This document shows, in pieces, positions 47,025 to 62,134 of a stretch of 64,000 nucleotides of DNA; the stretch's first letter is position 1; the number at the start of each line of letters is the position of its first letter. Source of the DNA: Lycorma delicatula (lineage: Eukaryota > Arthropoda > Insecta > Hemiptera > Fulgoridae); the NCBI RefSeq assembly GCF_047948215.1, contig NC_134455.1, positions 320,408,147 to 320,472,146 on the forward strand. Direction: 5' to 3'. The notes beneath the pieces are model-generated. The model did no database searches and was not told the origin of the DNA. It saw only the letters and a program-made list of their open reading frames with translations. Made by a program: the position numbers and the translations under genes.

Positions 47025-49406
47025 CAGAACAGGTAAAAGTGAGAAAAAAACATTCCAGAATATAGTTATTGAAATTCTAAGTGTCTATAAAATAAACTGT
47101 TCAAGTTTTTCAAGATATCAATTAACACTATGATTTATAATTTCCATGCAGTTAATAAAGAATTCATATATTTTTTATGGAAAAGGGTTCCTTTGAATTT
47201 TATGATTTTTTTTCCTAATCAGTTTAGTAAATGGTTTCTGCCTTATTATGCAGCTTACTCTGAAAATGTATTAGCACATATGACCACTCGAGGGTCAACT
47301 ATGATTAATCTTGTGATTACCCTAGAAGAACAGTTGTGGCAATCCTCCCGGTCAAAGCAATGTTTGTCAATAGAGTTCATGATCTCATAGTGGAATCAAA
47401 TTTTTATTGTGTTGTAATATAAAGAAACAAATTGGTACTGGTCTATTAGTTTTCTGTTTGCTTCTAGTATGATAGCATTACCTTTTTTTGGGTATAAAAA
47501 TCGCTGTAAAATTCATGCTATATATAAAGAAATGATAAAAGTTAAATTATTTGATATTTATTTCAACTATTGTATTAATCAATTTTAACAAGAGTAATAA
47601 AAAAACCTAGTTTTTTTCAAATGTATAATTTTTTTGTATTGTTTTAATGATATAAAAATAATAATTATTAAATGTTATATCATTAAAACAATTATTGTTT
47701 GTAATAATTATCTTTTGTAATATTTTAAACGTTAGTGGTATAATTATTTATTTTTACAATGTTAAAAATTAAGGTTTTTAATAATTGTGGGTATTTTTCC
47801 TTTTAATTTTGCAGAGTGTTATATGAATACGTTTATAAAAACATTTATTATTCGGGAAAAAATATTTGCAATTAATATTTATACAAATAAGCATGACAGA
47901 GAATCTCATCTGACGTTATGAAAATCATTTTATTTGTAACTAGTTAAATATAAATATATAGTATCCATGGAAATAAATTTTAAATTAGTATAGTATCCAT
48001 GGATATAAATTATTAATTTGTTTTGTTTTACATTTAAATAAATTTTAGCAATCATCATTCTTTTAAAGTAATATCCACCAGGTTGTTTTAGTGGTACCCA
48101 AATTCTCTGATTTTAAACTCAAGTGTTCCAGCATTCAAGCCGAGTACTCCTTCTATTAAAATACAAACTAAATATTGCTGTTGGTTTTGTTTTGTTTTGT
48201 TAGGATGACACACAGTTAGGATATCCTATAGATATGATTAGATGAACATTATCCACTAACATACAAATAACATCACATGTTTTAGTGTTTTGGGCAATTT
48301 ATAATTATTTATCTCTTTGTAGAATATCAAGGTTGTCGTTTAATATTAATACACTTGAAAGTATGGTGACTGAAATTGCGTTCATTTTATATTTGTGAGC
48401 ATGTGCTTACATGTGTTAAAAGTACCAACAGTTATTGAAAGATTACAATGATATTATAAACTGTAGTGTACAATTCTCATAATTGTGTCATTACTTCTGC
48501 TCAAAAACACAAAAGTTACTGTAATAAAAATATAACTGTTTTTCAAAAAAAGGATTGTTACATATAAAACAGTAAGACACTAGGTCAAAAACTCTTATAA
48601 TTTAGAACTCACTTTAAAAAAAATATTTGTTAAATATATTTGACAGATTGTACACAATGTTTCAGGGTTCCATAAGAGAAGCAAAAAATAACATTACAAA
48701 AATCTTACCCAACTGATGATTTCATTAATAATGTAATTAACATATTTATTTTTATAAATAATTTTAATGTAAAAATCAAATAATTTATGTAATATTTTTT
48801 TTTTATTATATTATAATTATTGAAAAAATTATAGGTATAAACTACTTTAATTAATCTGTCAGGAAATCAGTTGTTAATATTTTTGTTTATTTCAAGAGAT
48901 TTTAGAAACATCTAATCTGTCATCAAATTTTAGAGGGTTTGCCGAAAATAGAGTGTAATAATTACGTTTTTTTATTGTTTTAAAGATATTTAAAAAATTA
49001 TGTCTAAATTACCTGGATTTTGGAAAGTGAATTACTATTTAATAAGATTTATAAAAATTAGCATTACAAAAGATAACATCTAATGTTATTTAACACATAT
49101 TAAGTGAAACTAAAGGAATATAAATATATAGTTTCCATAGAAATAAATTTTTATTTCTAATATATATTTGTATTGTTGTTTGTAATTTTAAATAAATTTG
49201 AACAATTATCATTTTGTTAACATTCTAGAATATCCACCTGGTTGGTATAGTGGTGAAAGTGTCTTTCCAAATCAGCTGATTTACAAGTCGACAGTTACAG
49301 GGTTCATCCACTAATAAGAGAAGTTTTAAGGTTGGGTTTCAATTAAGCGCAGTTAATATCATCCTCTTTCATCGACATAAGCAATACTTCAATAGATTGC
49401 TGAAAA
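47025..49406 (+). repeat. Unit 17, L class, 2382 bp
   Basis: Corresponds to unit 13 in the 8.8-kb register (both follow a triple-minirepeat S unit, share TTTATTTCAACTATTG and have the same length). Confidence 0.9.
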
Positions 49407-51014
49407 CAGAACAGGTAAAAGTGAGAAAAAAACATTCCAGAATATAGTTATTGAAATTTTAAGTGTCTATAAAATAAACTGTTCAAGTTTTTCAAGATAT
49501 CAATTAAAACTATCATTCATAATTTCCATGCAGTTAATAAAGAAGTCATATATTTTTTATGGAAAAGGGTTCCTTTGAATTTTATGATTTGTTTTTCCTA
49601 ATCAGTTTAGTAAATGGTTTCTTCCTTATTATGCAGCTTACTCTGAAAATTTATTAGCAAATAAGACCACTCGAGGGTCAACTATGATTAATCTTGTGAT
49701 TACCCTAGAACAACAGTTGTAGCAATCCTCCCGGTCAAAGCAATGTTTGTCAATAGAGTTCATGATCTGATAGTGGAATCAAATTTTTATTGTGTTGTAA
49801 TATAAAGAAACAGATTGGTACTGGTCTATTAGTTTTATGTTTGCTTCTAGTATGATAGCATTACCTCTTTTTGGGTATGAAAATCGCTGTAAAATTCATG
49901 CTATATATAAAGAAATGATAAAAGTTAAATTATTTGATATTTATTTAAACTATTGTATTAATCAATTTTAACAAGAATAATAAAAAAACCTAGTTTTTTC
50001 AAATGTATAATTTTTTTGTATTGTTTTAATGATATAAAAATAATAATTATTAAATGTTATATCATTAAAACAATTATTGTTTGTAATAATTGTCTTTTGT
50101 AATATTTGAAACGTTAGTGGTATAATTATTTATATTTACACTGTTAAAAATTAAGGTTTTTAATAATTGTGGGTATTTTTCCTTTTAATTTTGCAGTGTT
50201 ATATGAATACGTTTATAAAAACATTTATTATTCGGGAAAAAATATTTGCAATTAATATTTATACAAATAAGCATGACAGAGAATCTCATCTGACGTTATG
50301 AAAATCATTTTATTTGTAACTAGTTAAATATAAATATATAGTATCCATGGAAATAAATTTTAAATTAGTATAGTATCCATGGATATAAATTATTAATTTG
50401 TATTGTTTAACATTTAAATAAATTTTAGCAATCATCATTCTTTTAAAGTAATATCCACCAGGTTGTTTTAGTGGTACCCAAATTCTCTGATTTGAAATTC
50501 AAGTGTTCCAGCATTCAAGCCGTACTTCTTCTATTAAAATACAAACTAAATATTGCTGTTGTTTTGTTTTGTTAGGATGACACACAGTTAGGATATCCTA
50601 TAGATATGATTAGATGAACATTATCCATCTAACATACAAATAACATCACATGTTTTAGTGTTTTGGGCAATTTATAATTATTTATCCCTTTGTAGAATAT
50701 CAAGGTTGTGGTTTAATATTAATACACTTGAAAGTATGGTGACTGAAATTGCGTTCTATTTATATTTGTGAGCATGTGCGCACATGTGTTAAAAGTAGCA
50801 ACAGTTATTGAAAGATTACAATGATATTATAAACTGTAGTGTACAATTCTCATAATTGTGTCATTACTTCGGCTCAAAAACACAAAAGGTACTGTAATAA
50901 AAATATAACTGTTTTTCAAAAATAAGAGAAGTTTTAAGGTTGGTTTTCAATTAAGTGCAGTTAATATCATCCTCTTTCATCGACATAAGCAATACTTCAA
51001 TGGATTGCTGAAGG
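49407..51014 (+). repeat. Unit 18, S class, 1608 bp
   Basis: First S of the S-L-L block. Private marks GCCGTACTTCTTC, TTATCCCTTTG, GGTTGTGGTTTAA and GCGTTCTATTTAT are shared with units 21 and 24. Confidence 0.9.
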
Positions 51015-53379
51015 CAGAACAGGTAAAAGTGAGAAAAAAACATTCCAGAATATAGTTATTGAAATTTTAAGTGTCTATAAAATAAACTGTTCAAGTTTTT
51101 CAAGATATCAATTAAAACTATGATTTATATTTTCCATGCAGTTAATAAAGAATTCATATATTTTTTATGGAAAAGGGTTCCTTTGAATTTTATGATTTGT
51201 TTTTCCTAATCAGTTTAGTAAATGGTTTCTGCCTTATTATGCAGCTTACTCTGAAAATGTATTAGCACATAAGACCACTCGAGGGTCAACTTTGATAAAT
51301 CTTGTGATTACCCTAGAAGAACAGTTGTGGCAATCCTCCCGGTCAAAGCAATGTTTGTCAATAGAGTTCATGATCTGATAGTGGAATCAAATTTTTATTG
51401 TGTTGTAATATAAAGAAACAGATTGGTACTGGTCTATTAGTTTTATGTTTGCTTCTAGTATGATAGCATTACCTTTTTTTGGGTATGAAAATCGCTGTAA
51501 AATTCATGCTATATATAAAGAAATGATAAAAGTTAAATTATTTGATATTTATTTCAACTATTGTATTAATCAATTTTAACAAGAGTAATAAAAAAACCTA
51601 GTTTTTTTCAAATGTATAATTTTTTTGTATTGTTTTAATGATATAAAAATAATAATTATTAAATGTTATATCATTAAAACAATTATTGTTTGTAATAATT
51701 ATCTTTTGTAATATTTGAAACGTTAGTGGTATAATTATTTATTTTTACAATGTTAAAAATTAAGGTTTTTAATAATTGTGGGTATTTTTCCTTTTAATTT
51801 TGCAGAGTGTTATATGAATACGTTTATAAAAACATTTATTATTCGGGAAAAAATATTTGCAATTAATATTTATACAAATAAGCATGACAGAGAATCTCAT
51901 CTGACGTTATGAAAATCATTTTATTTGTAACTAGTTAAATATAAATATATAGTATCCATGGAAATAAATTTTAAATTAGTATAGTATCCATGGATATAAA
52001 TTATTAATTTGTTTTGTTTAACATTTAAATAAATTTTAGCAATCATCATTCTTTTAAAGTAATATCCACCAGGTTGTTTTAGTGGTACCCAAATTCTCTG
52101 ATTTTAAACTCAAGTGTTCCAGCATTCAAGCCGAGTACTCCTTCTATTAAAATACAAACTAAATATTGCTGTTGGTTTTGTTTTGTTTTGTTAGGATGAC
52201 ACACAGTTAGGATATCCTATAGATATGATTAGATGAACATTATCCACTAACATACAAATAACATCACATGTTTTAGTGTTTTGGGCAATTTATAATTATT
52301 TATCTCTTTGTAGAATATCAAGGTTGTCGTTTAATATTAATACACTTGAAAGTATGGTGACTGAAATTGCGTTCATTTTATATTTGTGAGCATGTGCTTA
52401 CATGTGTTAAAAGTACCAACAGTTATTGAAAGATTACAATGATATTATAAACTGTAGTGTACAATTCTCATAATTGTGTCATTACTTCTGCTCAAAAACA
52501 CAAAAGTTACTGTTTTTCAAAAAAAGGATTGTTACATATAAAACAGTAAGACACTAGGTCAAAAACTCTTATAATTTAGAACTCACTTTAAAAAAAATAC
52601 TTGTTAAATATATTTGACAGATTGTACACAATGTTTCAGGGTTCCATAAGAGAAGCAAAAAATAACATTACAAAAATCTTACCCAACTGATGATTTCATT
52701 AATAATGTAATTAACATATTTATTTTTATAAATAATTTTAATGTAAAAATCAAATAATTTATGTAATATTTTTTTTTATTATATTATAATTATTGAAAAA
52801 ATTATTGGTATAAACTACTTTAATTAATCTGTCAGGAAATCAGTTGTTAATATTTTTGTTTATTTCAAGAGATTTTAGAAACATCTAATCTGTCATCAAA
52901 TTTTAGAGGGTTTGCCGAAAATAGAGTGTAATAATTACGTTTTTTTATTGTTTTAAAGATATTTAAAAAATTATGTCTAAATTACCTGGATTTTGGAAAG
53001 TGAATTACTATTTAATAAGATTTATAAAAATTAGCATTACAAAAGATAACATCTAATCTTATTTAACACATATTAAATGAAACTAAAGGAATATAAATAT
53101 ATAGTTTCCATAGAAATAAATTTTTATTTCTAATATATATTTGTATTGTTGTTTGTAATTTTAAATAAATTTGAACAATTATCATTTTGTTAACATTCTA
53201 GAATATCCACCTGGTTGGTATAGTGGTGAAAGTGTCTTTCCAAATCAGCTGATTTACAAGTCGACAGTTACAGGGTTCATCCACTAATAAGAGAAGTTTT
53301 AAGGTTGGGTTTCAATTAAGCGCAGTTAATATCATCCTCTTTCATCGACATAAGCAATACTTCAATAGATTGCTGAAAA
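51015..53379 (+). repeat. Unit 19, L class, 2365 bp
   Basis: Private mark TTTGATAAATC is shared with unit 22. Lacks about 17 bp at 52512 (TTACTG joined to TTTTTC). ATTATTGGTATAAAC is shared with unit 20. Confidence 0.9.
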
Positions 53380-55756
53380 CAGAACAGGTAAAAGTGAGAA
53401 AAAAACATTCCAGAATATAGTTATTGAAATTTTAAGTGTCTATAAAATAAACTGTTCAAGTTTTTCAAGATATCAATTAAAACTATGATTTATAATTTCC
53501 ATGCAGTTAATAAAGAAGTCATATATTTTTTATGGAAAAGGGTTCCTTTGAATTTTATGATTTGTTTTTCCTAATCAGTTTAGTAAATGGTTTCTTCCTT
53601 ATTATGCAGGTTACTGTGAAAATTTATTAGCAAATAAGACCACTCGAGGGTCAACTATGATTAATCTTGTGATTACCCTACAACAACAGTTGTAGCAATC
53701 CTCCCGGTCAAAGCAATGTTTGTCAATAGAGTTCATGATCTGATAGTGGAATCAAATTTTTATTGTGTTGTAATATAAAGAAACAGATTGGTACTGGTCT
53801 ATTAGTTTTATGTTTGCTTCTAGTATGATAGCATTACCTCTTTTTGGGTATGAAAATCGCTGTAAAATTCATGCTATATATAAAGAAATGATAAAAGTTA
53901 AATTATTTGATATTTATTTAAACTATTGTATTAATCAATTTTAACAAGAATAATAAAAAAACCTAGTTTTTTCAAATGTATAATTTTTTTGTATTGTTTT
54001 AATGATATAAAAATAATAATTATTAAATGTTATATCATTAAAACAATTATTGTTTGTAATAATTGTCTTTTGTAATATTTGAAACGTTAGTGGTATAATT
54101 ATTTATATTTACACTGTTAAAAATTAAGGTTTTTAATAATTGTGGGTATTTTTCCTTTTAATTTTGCAGTGTTATATGAATACGTTTATAAAAACATTTA
54201 TTATTCGGGAAAAAATATTTGCAATTAATATTTATACAAATAAGCATGACAGAGAATCTCATCTGACGTTATGAAAATCATTTTATTTGTAACTAGTTAA
54301 ATATAAATATATAGTATCCATGGAAATAAATTTTAAATTAGTATAGTATCCATGGATATAAATTATTAATTTGTATTGTTTAACATTTAAATAAATTTTA
54401 GCAATCATCATTCTTTTAAAGTAATATCCACCAGGTTGTTTTAGTGGTACTCAAATTCTCTGATTTGAAATTCAAGTGTTCCAGCATTCAAGCCGTACTT
54501 CTTCTATTAAAATACAAACTAAATATTGCTGTTGTTTTGTTTTGTTTTGTTAGGATGACACACAGTTAGGATATCCTATAGATATGATTAGATGAACATT
54601 ATCCATCTAACATACAAATAACATCACATGTTTTAGTGTTTTGGGCAATTTATAATTATTTATCTCTTTGTAGAATATCAAGGTTGTCGTTTAATATTAA
54701 TACACTTGAAAGTATGGTGACTGAAATTGCGTTCATTTTATATTTGTGAGCATGTGCTTACATGTGTTAAAAGTACCAACAGTTATTGAAAGATTACAAT
54801 GATATTATAAACTGTAGTGTACAATTCTCATAATTGTGTCATTACTTCTGCTCAAAAACACAAAAGTTACTGTAATAAAAATATAACTGTTTTTCAAAAA
54901 AAGGATTGTTACATATAAAACAGTAAGACACTAGGTCAAAAACTCTTATAATTTAGAACTCACTTTAAAAAAAATACTTGTTAAATATATTTGACAGATT
55001 GTACACAATGTTTCAGGGTTCCATAAGAGAAGCAAAAAATAACATTACAAAAATCTTACCCAACTGATGATTTCATTAATAATGTAATTAACATATTTAT
55101 TTTTATAAATAATTTTAATGTAAAAATCAAATAATTTATGTAATATTTTTTTTTATTATATTATAATTATTGAAAAAATTATTGGTATAAACTACTTTAA
55201 TTAATCTGTCAGGAAATCAGTTGTTAATATTTTTGTTTATTTCAAGAGATTTTAGAAACATCTAATCTGTCATCAAATTTTAGAGGGTTTGCCGAAAATA
55301 GAGTGTAATAATTACGTTTTTTTATTGTTTTAAAGATATTTAAAAAATTATGTCTAAATTACCTGGATTTTGGAAAGTGAATTACTATTTAATAAGATTT
55401 ATAAAAATTAGCATTACAAAAGATAACATCTAATCTTATTTAACACATATTAAATGAAACTAAAGGAATATAAATATATAGTTTCCATAGAAATAAATTT
55501 TTATTTCTAATATATATTTGTATTGTTGTTTGTAATTTTAAATAAATTTGAACAATTATCATTTTGTTAACATTCTAGAATATCCACCTGGTTGGTATAG
55601 TGGTGAAAGTGTCTTTCCAAATCAGCTGATTTACAAGTCGACAGTTACAGGGTTCATCCACTAATAAGAGAAGTTTTAAGGTTGGGTTTCAATTAAGCGC
55701 AGTTAATATCATCCTCTTTCATCGACATAAGCAATACTTCAATAGATTGCTGAAAA
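53380..55756 (+). repeat. Unit 20, L class, 2377 bp
   Basis: Marks GCAGGTTACTGTG, CCCTACAACAAC and GGTACTCAAATTC are shared with unit 21, its right neighbour. Confidence 0.9.
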
Positions 55757-57369
55757 CAGAACAGGTAAAAGTGAGAAAAAAACATTCCAGAATATAGTTA
55801 TTGAAATTTTAAGTGTCTATAAAATAAACTGTTCAAGTTTTTCAAGATATCAATTAAAACTATGATTTATAATTTCCATGCAGTTAATAAAGAAGTCATA
55901 TATTTTTTATGGAAAAGGGTTCCTTTGAATTTTATGATTTGTTTTTCCTAATCAGTTTAGTAAATGGTTTCTTCCTTATTATGCAGGTTACTGTGAAAAT
56001 TTATTAGCAAATAAGACCACTCGAGGGTCAACTATGATTAATCTTGTGATTACCCTACAACAACAGTTGTAGCAATCCTCCCGGTCAAAGCAATGTTTGT
56101 CAATAGAGTTCATGATCTGATAGTGGAATCAAATTTTTATTGTGTTGTAATATAAAGAAACAGATTGGTACTGGTCTATTAGTTTTATGTTTGCTTCTAG
56201 TATGATAGCATTACCTCTTTTTGGGTATGAAAATCGCTGTAAAATTCATGCTATATATAAAGAAATGATAAAAGTTAAATTATTTGATATTTATTTAAAC
56301 TATTGTATTAATCAATTTTAACAAGAATAATAAAAAAACCTAGTTTTTTCAAATGTATAATTTTTTTGTATTGTTTTAATGATATAAAAATAATAATTAT
56401 TAAATGTTATATCATTAAAACAATTATTGTTTGTAATAATTGTCTTTTGTAATATTTGAAACGTTAGTGGTATAATTATTTATATTTACACTGTTAAAAA
56501 TTAAGGTTTTTAATAATTGTGGGTATTTTTCCTTTTAATTTTGCAGTGTTATATGAATACGTTTATAAAAACATTTATTATTCGGGAAAAAATATTTGCA
56601 ATTAATATTTATACAAATAAGCATGACAGAGAATCTCATCTGACGTTATGAAAATCATTTTATTTGTAACTAGTTAAATATAAATATATAGTATCCATGG
56701 AAATAAATTTTAAATTAGTATAGTATCCATGGATATAAATTATTAATTTGTATTGTTTAACATTTAAATAAATTTTAGCAATCATCATTCTTTTAAAGTA
56801 ATATCCACCAGGTTGTTTTAGTGGTACTCAAATTCTCTGATTTGAAATTCAAGTGTTCCAGCATTCAAGCCGTACTTCTTCTATTAAAATACAAACTAAA
56901 TATTGCTGTTGTTTTGTTTTGTTTTGTTAGGATGACACACAGTTAGGATATCCTATAGATATGATTAGATGAACATTATCCATCTAACATACAAATAACA
57001 TCACATGTTTTAGTGTTTTGGGCAATTTATAATTATTTATCCCTTTGTAGAATATCAAGGTTGTGGTTTAATATTAATACACTTGAAAGTATGGTGACTG
57101 AAATTGCGTTCTATTTATATTTGTGAGCATGTGCGCACATGTGTTAAAAGTAGCAACAGTTATTGAAAGATTACAATGATATTATAAACTGTAGTGTACA
57201 ATTCTCATAATTGTGTCATTACTTCGGCTCAAAAACACAAAAGGTACTGTAATAAAAATATAACTGTTTTTCAAAAATAAGAGAAGTTTTAAGGTTGGTT
57301 TTCAATTAAGTGCAGTTAATATCATCCTCTTTCATCGACATAAGCAATACTTCAATGGATTGCTGAAGG
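55757..57369 (+). repeat. Unit 21, S class, 1613 bp
   Basis: First two thirds copy unit 20; the last third carries the unit 18/24 marks. Confidence 0.9.
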
Positions 57370-59752
57370 CAGAACAGGTAAAAGTGAGAAAAAAACATTC
57401 CAGAATATAGTTATTGAAATTTTAAGTGTCTATAAAATAAACTGTTCAAGTTTTTCAAGATATCAATTAAAACTATGATTTATATTTTCCATGCAGTTAA
57501 TAAAGAATTCATATATTTTTTATGGAAAAGGGTTCCTTTGAATTTTATGATTTGTTTTTCCTAATCAGTTTAGTAAATGGTTTCTGCCTTATTATGCAGC
57601 TTACTCTGAAAATGTATTAGCACATAAGACCACTCGAGGGTCAACTTTGATAAATCTTGTGATTACCCTAGAAGAACAGTTGTGGCAATCCTCCCGGTCA
57701 AAGCAATGTTTGTCAATAGAGTTCATGATCTGATAGTGGAATCAAATTTTTATTGTGTTGTAATATAAAGAAACAGATTGGTACTGGTCTATTAGTTTTA
57801 TGTTTGCTTCTAGTATGATAGCATTACCTTTTTTTGGGTATGAAAATCGCTGTAAAATTCATGCTATATATAAAGAAATGATAAAAGTTAAATTATTTGA
57901 TATTTATTTCAACTATTGTATTAATCAATTTTAACAAGAGTAATAAAAAAACCTAGTTTTTTTCAAATGTATAATTTTTTTGTATTGTTTTAATGATATA
58001 AAAATAATAATTATTAAATGTTATATCATTAAAACAATTATTGTTTGTAATAATTATCTTTTGTAATATTTTAAACGTTAGTGGTATAATTATTTATTTT
58101 TACAATGTTAAAAATTAAGGTTTTTAATAATTGTGGGTATTTTTCCTTTTAATTTTGCAGAGTGTTATATGAATACGTTTATAAAAACATTTATTATTCG
58201 GGAAAAAATATTTGCAATTAATATTTATACAAATAAGCATGACAGAGAATCTCATCTGACATTATGAAAATCATTTTATTTGTAACTAGTTAAATATAAA
58301 TATATAGTATCCATGGAAATAAATTTTAAATTAGTATAGTATCCATGGATATAAATTATTAATTTGTTTTGTTTAACATTTAAATAAATTTTAGCAATCA
58401 TCATTCTTTTAAAGTAATATCCACCAGGTTGTTTTAGTGGTACCCAAATTCTCTGATTTTAAACTCAAGTGTTCCAGCATTCAAGCCGAGTACTCCTTCT
58501 ATTAAAATACAAACTAAATATTGCTGTTGGTTTTGTTTTGTTTTGTTAGGATGACACACAGTTAGGATATCCTATAGATATGATTAGATGAACATTATCC
58601 ACTAACATACAAATAACATCACATGTTTTAGTGTTTTGGGCAATTTATAATTATTTATCTCTTTGTAGAATATCAAGGTTGTCGTTTAATATTAATACAC
58701 TTGAAAGTATGGTGACTGAAATTGCGTTCATTTTATATTTGTGAGCATGTGCTTACATGTGTTAAAAGTACCAACAGTTATTGAAAGATTACAATGATAT
58801 TATAAACTGTAGTGTACAATTCTCATAATTGTGTCATTACTTCTGCTCAAAAACACAAAAGTTACTGTAATAAAAATATAACTGTTTTTCAAAAAAAGGA
58901 TTGTTACATATAAAACAGTAAGACACTAGGTCAAAAACTCTTATAATTTAGAACTCACTTTAAAAAAAATACTTGTTAAATATATTTGACAGATTGTACA
59001 CAATGTTTCAGGGTTCCATAAGAGAAGCAAAAAATAACATTACAAAAATCTTACCCAACTGATGATTTCATTAATAATGTAATTAACATATTTATTTTTA
59101 TAAATAATTTTAATGTAAAAATCAAATAATTTATGTAATATTTTTTTTGATTATATTATAATTATTGAAAAAAAGTATAGGTATAAACTACTTTAATTAA
59201 TCTGTCAGGAAATCAGTTGTTAATATTTTTGTTTATTTCAAGAGATTTTAGAAACATCTAATCTGTCATCAAATTTTAGAGGGTTTGCCGAAAATAGAGT
59301 GTAATAATTACGTTTTTTTATTGTTTTAAAGATATTTAAAAAATTATGTCTAAATTACCTGGATTTTGGAAAGTGAATTACTATTTAATAAGATTTATAA
59401 AAATTAGCATTACAAAAGATAACATCTAATCTTATTTAACACATATTAAATGAAACTAAAGGAATATAAATATATAGTTTCCATAGAAATAAATTTTTAT
59501 TTCTAATATAAATTTGTATTGTTGTTTGTAATTTTAAATAAATTTGAACAATTATCATTTTGTTAACATTCTAGAATATCCACCTGGTTGGTATAGTGGT
59601 GAAAGTGTCTTTCCAAATCAGCTGATTTACAAGTCGACAGTTACAGGGTTCATCCACTAATAAGAGAAGTTTTAAGGTTGGGTTTCAATTAAGCGCAGTT
59701 AATATCATCCTCTTTCATCGACATAAGCAATACTTCAATGGATTGCTGAAGG
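57370..59752 (+). repeat. Unit 22, L class, 2383 bp
   Basis: Equivalent to unit 19 in the S-L-L register. Its L-only part has TTTTTTTTGATTATATT and AAAGTATAGG, shared with unit 23. Confidence 0.9.
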
Positions 59753-62134
59753 CAGAACAGGTAAAAGTGAGAAAAAAACATTCCAGAATATAGTTATTGA
59801 AATTTTAAGTGTCTATAAAATAAACTGTTCAAGTTTTTCAAGATATCAATTAAAACTATGATTTATATTTTCCATGCAGTTAATAAAGAATTCATATATT
59901 TTTTATGGAAAAGGGTTCCTTTGAATTTTATGATTTGTTTTTCCTAATCAGTTTAGTAAATGGTTTCTGCCTTATTATGCAGCTTACTCTGAAAATGTAT
60001 TAGCACATAAGACCACTCGAGGGTCAACTTTGATTAATCTTGTGATTACCCTAGAAGAACAGTTGTGGCCATCCTCCCGGTCAAAGCAATGTTTGTCAAT
60101 AGAGTTCATGATCTGATAGTGGAATCAAATTTTTATTGTGTTGTAATATAAAGAAACAGATTGGTACTGGTCTATTAGTTTTATGTTTGCTTCTAGTATG
60201 ATAGCATTACCTTTTTTTGGGTATGAAAATCGCTGTAAAATTCATGCTATATATAAAGAAATGATAAAAGTTAAATTATTTGATATTTATTTCAACTATT
60301 GTATTAATCAATTTTAACAAGAGTAATAAAAAAACCTAGTTTTTTTCAAATGTATAATTTTTTTGTATTGTTTTAATGATATAAAAATAATAATTATTAA
60401 ATGTTATATCATTAAAACAATTATTGTTTGTAATAATTATCTTTTGTAATATTTTAAACGTTAGTGGTATAATTATTTATTTTTACAATGTTAAAAATTA
60501 AGGTTTTTAATAATTGTGGGTATTTTTCCTTTTAATTTTGCATAGTGTTATATGAATACGTTTATAAAAACATTTATTATTCGGGAAAAAATATTTGCAA
60601 TTAATATTTATACAAATAAGCATGACAGAGAATCTCATCTGACGTTATGAAAATCATTTTATTTGTAACTAGTTAAATGTAAATATATAGTATCCATGGA
60701 AATAAATTTTAAATTAGTATAGTATCCATGGATATAAATTATTAATTTGTTTTGTTTAACATTTAAATAAATTTTAGCAATCATCATTCTTTTAAAGTAA
60801 TATCCACCAGGTTGTTTTAGTGGTACCCAAATTCTCTGATTTTAAACTCAAGTGTTCCAGCATTCAAGCCGAGTACTCCTTCTATTAAAATACAAACTAA
60901 ATATTGCTGTTGGTTTTGTTTTGTTTTGTTAGGATGACACACAGTTAGGATATCCTATAGATATGATTAGATGAACATTATCCACTAACATACAAATAAC
61001 ATCACATGTTTTAGTGTTTTGGGCAATTTATAATTATTTATCTCTTTGTAGAATATCAAGGTTGTCGTTTAATATTAATACACTTGAAAGTATGGTGACT
61101 GAAATTGCGTTCATTTTATATTTGTGAGCATGTGCTTACATGTGTTAAAAGTACCAACAGTTATTGAAAGATTACAATGATATTATAAACTGTAGTGTAC
61201 AATTCTCATAATTGTGTCATTACTTCTGCTCAAAAACACAAAAGTTACTGTAATAAAAATATAACTGTTTTTCAAAAAAAGGATTGTTACATATAAAACA
61301 GTAAGACACTAGGTCAAAAACTCTTATAATTTAGAACTCACTTTAAAAAAAATACTTGTTAAATATATTTGACAGATTGTACACAATGTTTCAGGGTTCC
61401 ATAAGAGAAGCAAAAAATAACATTACAAAAATCTTACCCAACTGATGATTTCATTAATAATGTAATTAACATATTTATTTTTATAAATAATTTTAATGTA
61501 AAAATCAAATAATTTATGTAATATTTTTTTTGATTATATTATAATTATTGAAAAAAGTATAGGTATAAACTACTTTAATTAATCTGTCAGGAAATCAGTT
61601 GTTAATATTTTTGTTTATTTCAAGAGATTTTAGAAACATCTAATCTGTCATCAAATTTTAGAGGGTTTGCCGAAAATAGAGTGTAATAATTACGTTTTTT
61701 TATTGTTTTAAAGATATTTAAAAAATTATGTCTAAATTACCTGGATTTTGGAAAGTGAATTACTATTTAATAAGATTTATAAAAATTAGCATTACAAAAG
61801 ATAACATCTAATCTTATTTAACACATATTAAATGAAACTAAAGGAATATAAATATATAGTTTCCATAGAAATAAATTTTTATTTCTAATATAAATTTGTA
61901 TTGTTGTTTGTAATTTTAAATAAATTTGAACAATTATCATTTTGTTAACATTCTAGAATATCCACCTGGTTGGTATAGTGGTGAAAGTGTCTTTCCAAAT
62001 CAGCTGATTTACAAGTCGACAGTTACAGGGTTCATCCACTAATAAGAGAAGTTTTAAGGTTGGGTTTCAATTAAGCGCAGTTAATATCATCCTCTTTCAT
62101 CGACATAAGCAATACTTCAATAGATTGCTGAAAA
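59753..62134 (+). repeat. Unit 23, L class, 2382 bp
   Basis: Pair-mate of unit 22. Private changes GTGGCCATCC (60065) and TTGCATAGTG (60538). Confidence 0.9.

Larger units (their letters stand above)
49407..62134 (+). repeat. Higher-order repeat: S-L-L block, about 6.35-6.38 kb, two copies and part of a third
   Basis: Order S-L-L-S-L-L-S. The S units at 49407, 55757 and 62135 share private changes not found in other S units (GCCGTACTTCTTC, TTATCCCTTTG). Block lengths are 6350 and 6378 bp. The L units are homogenised in adjacent pairs (19/20 and 22/23), so local exchange has overwritten part of the block pattern. Confidence 0.8.
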
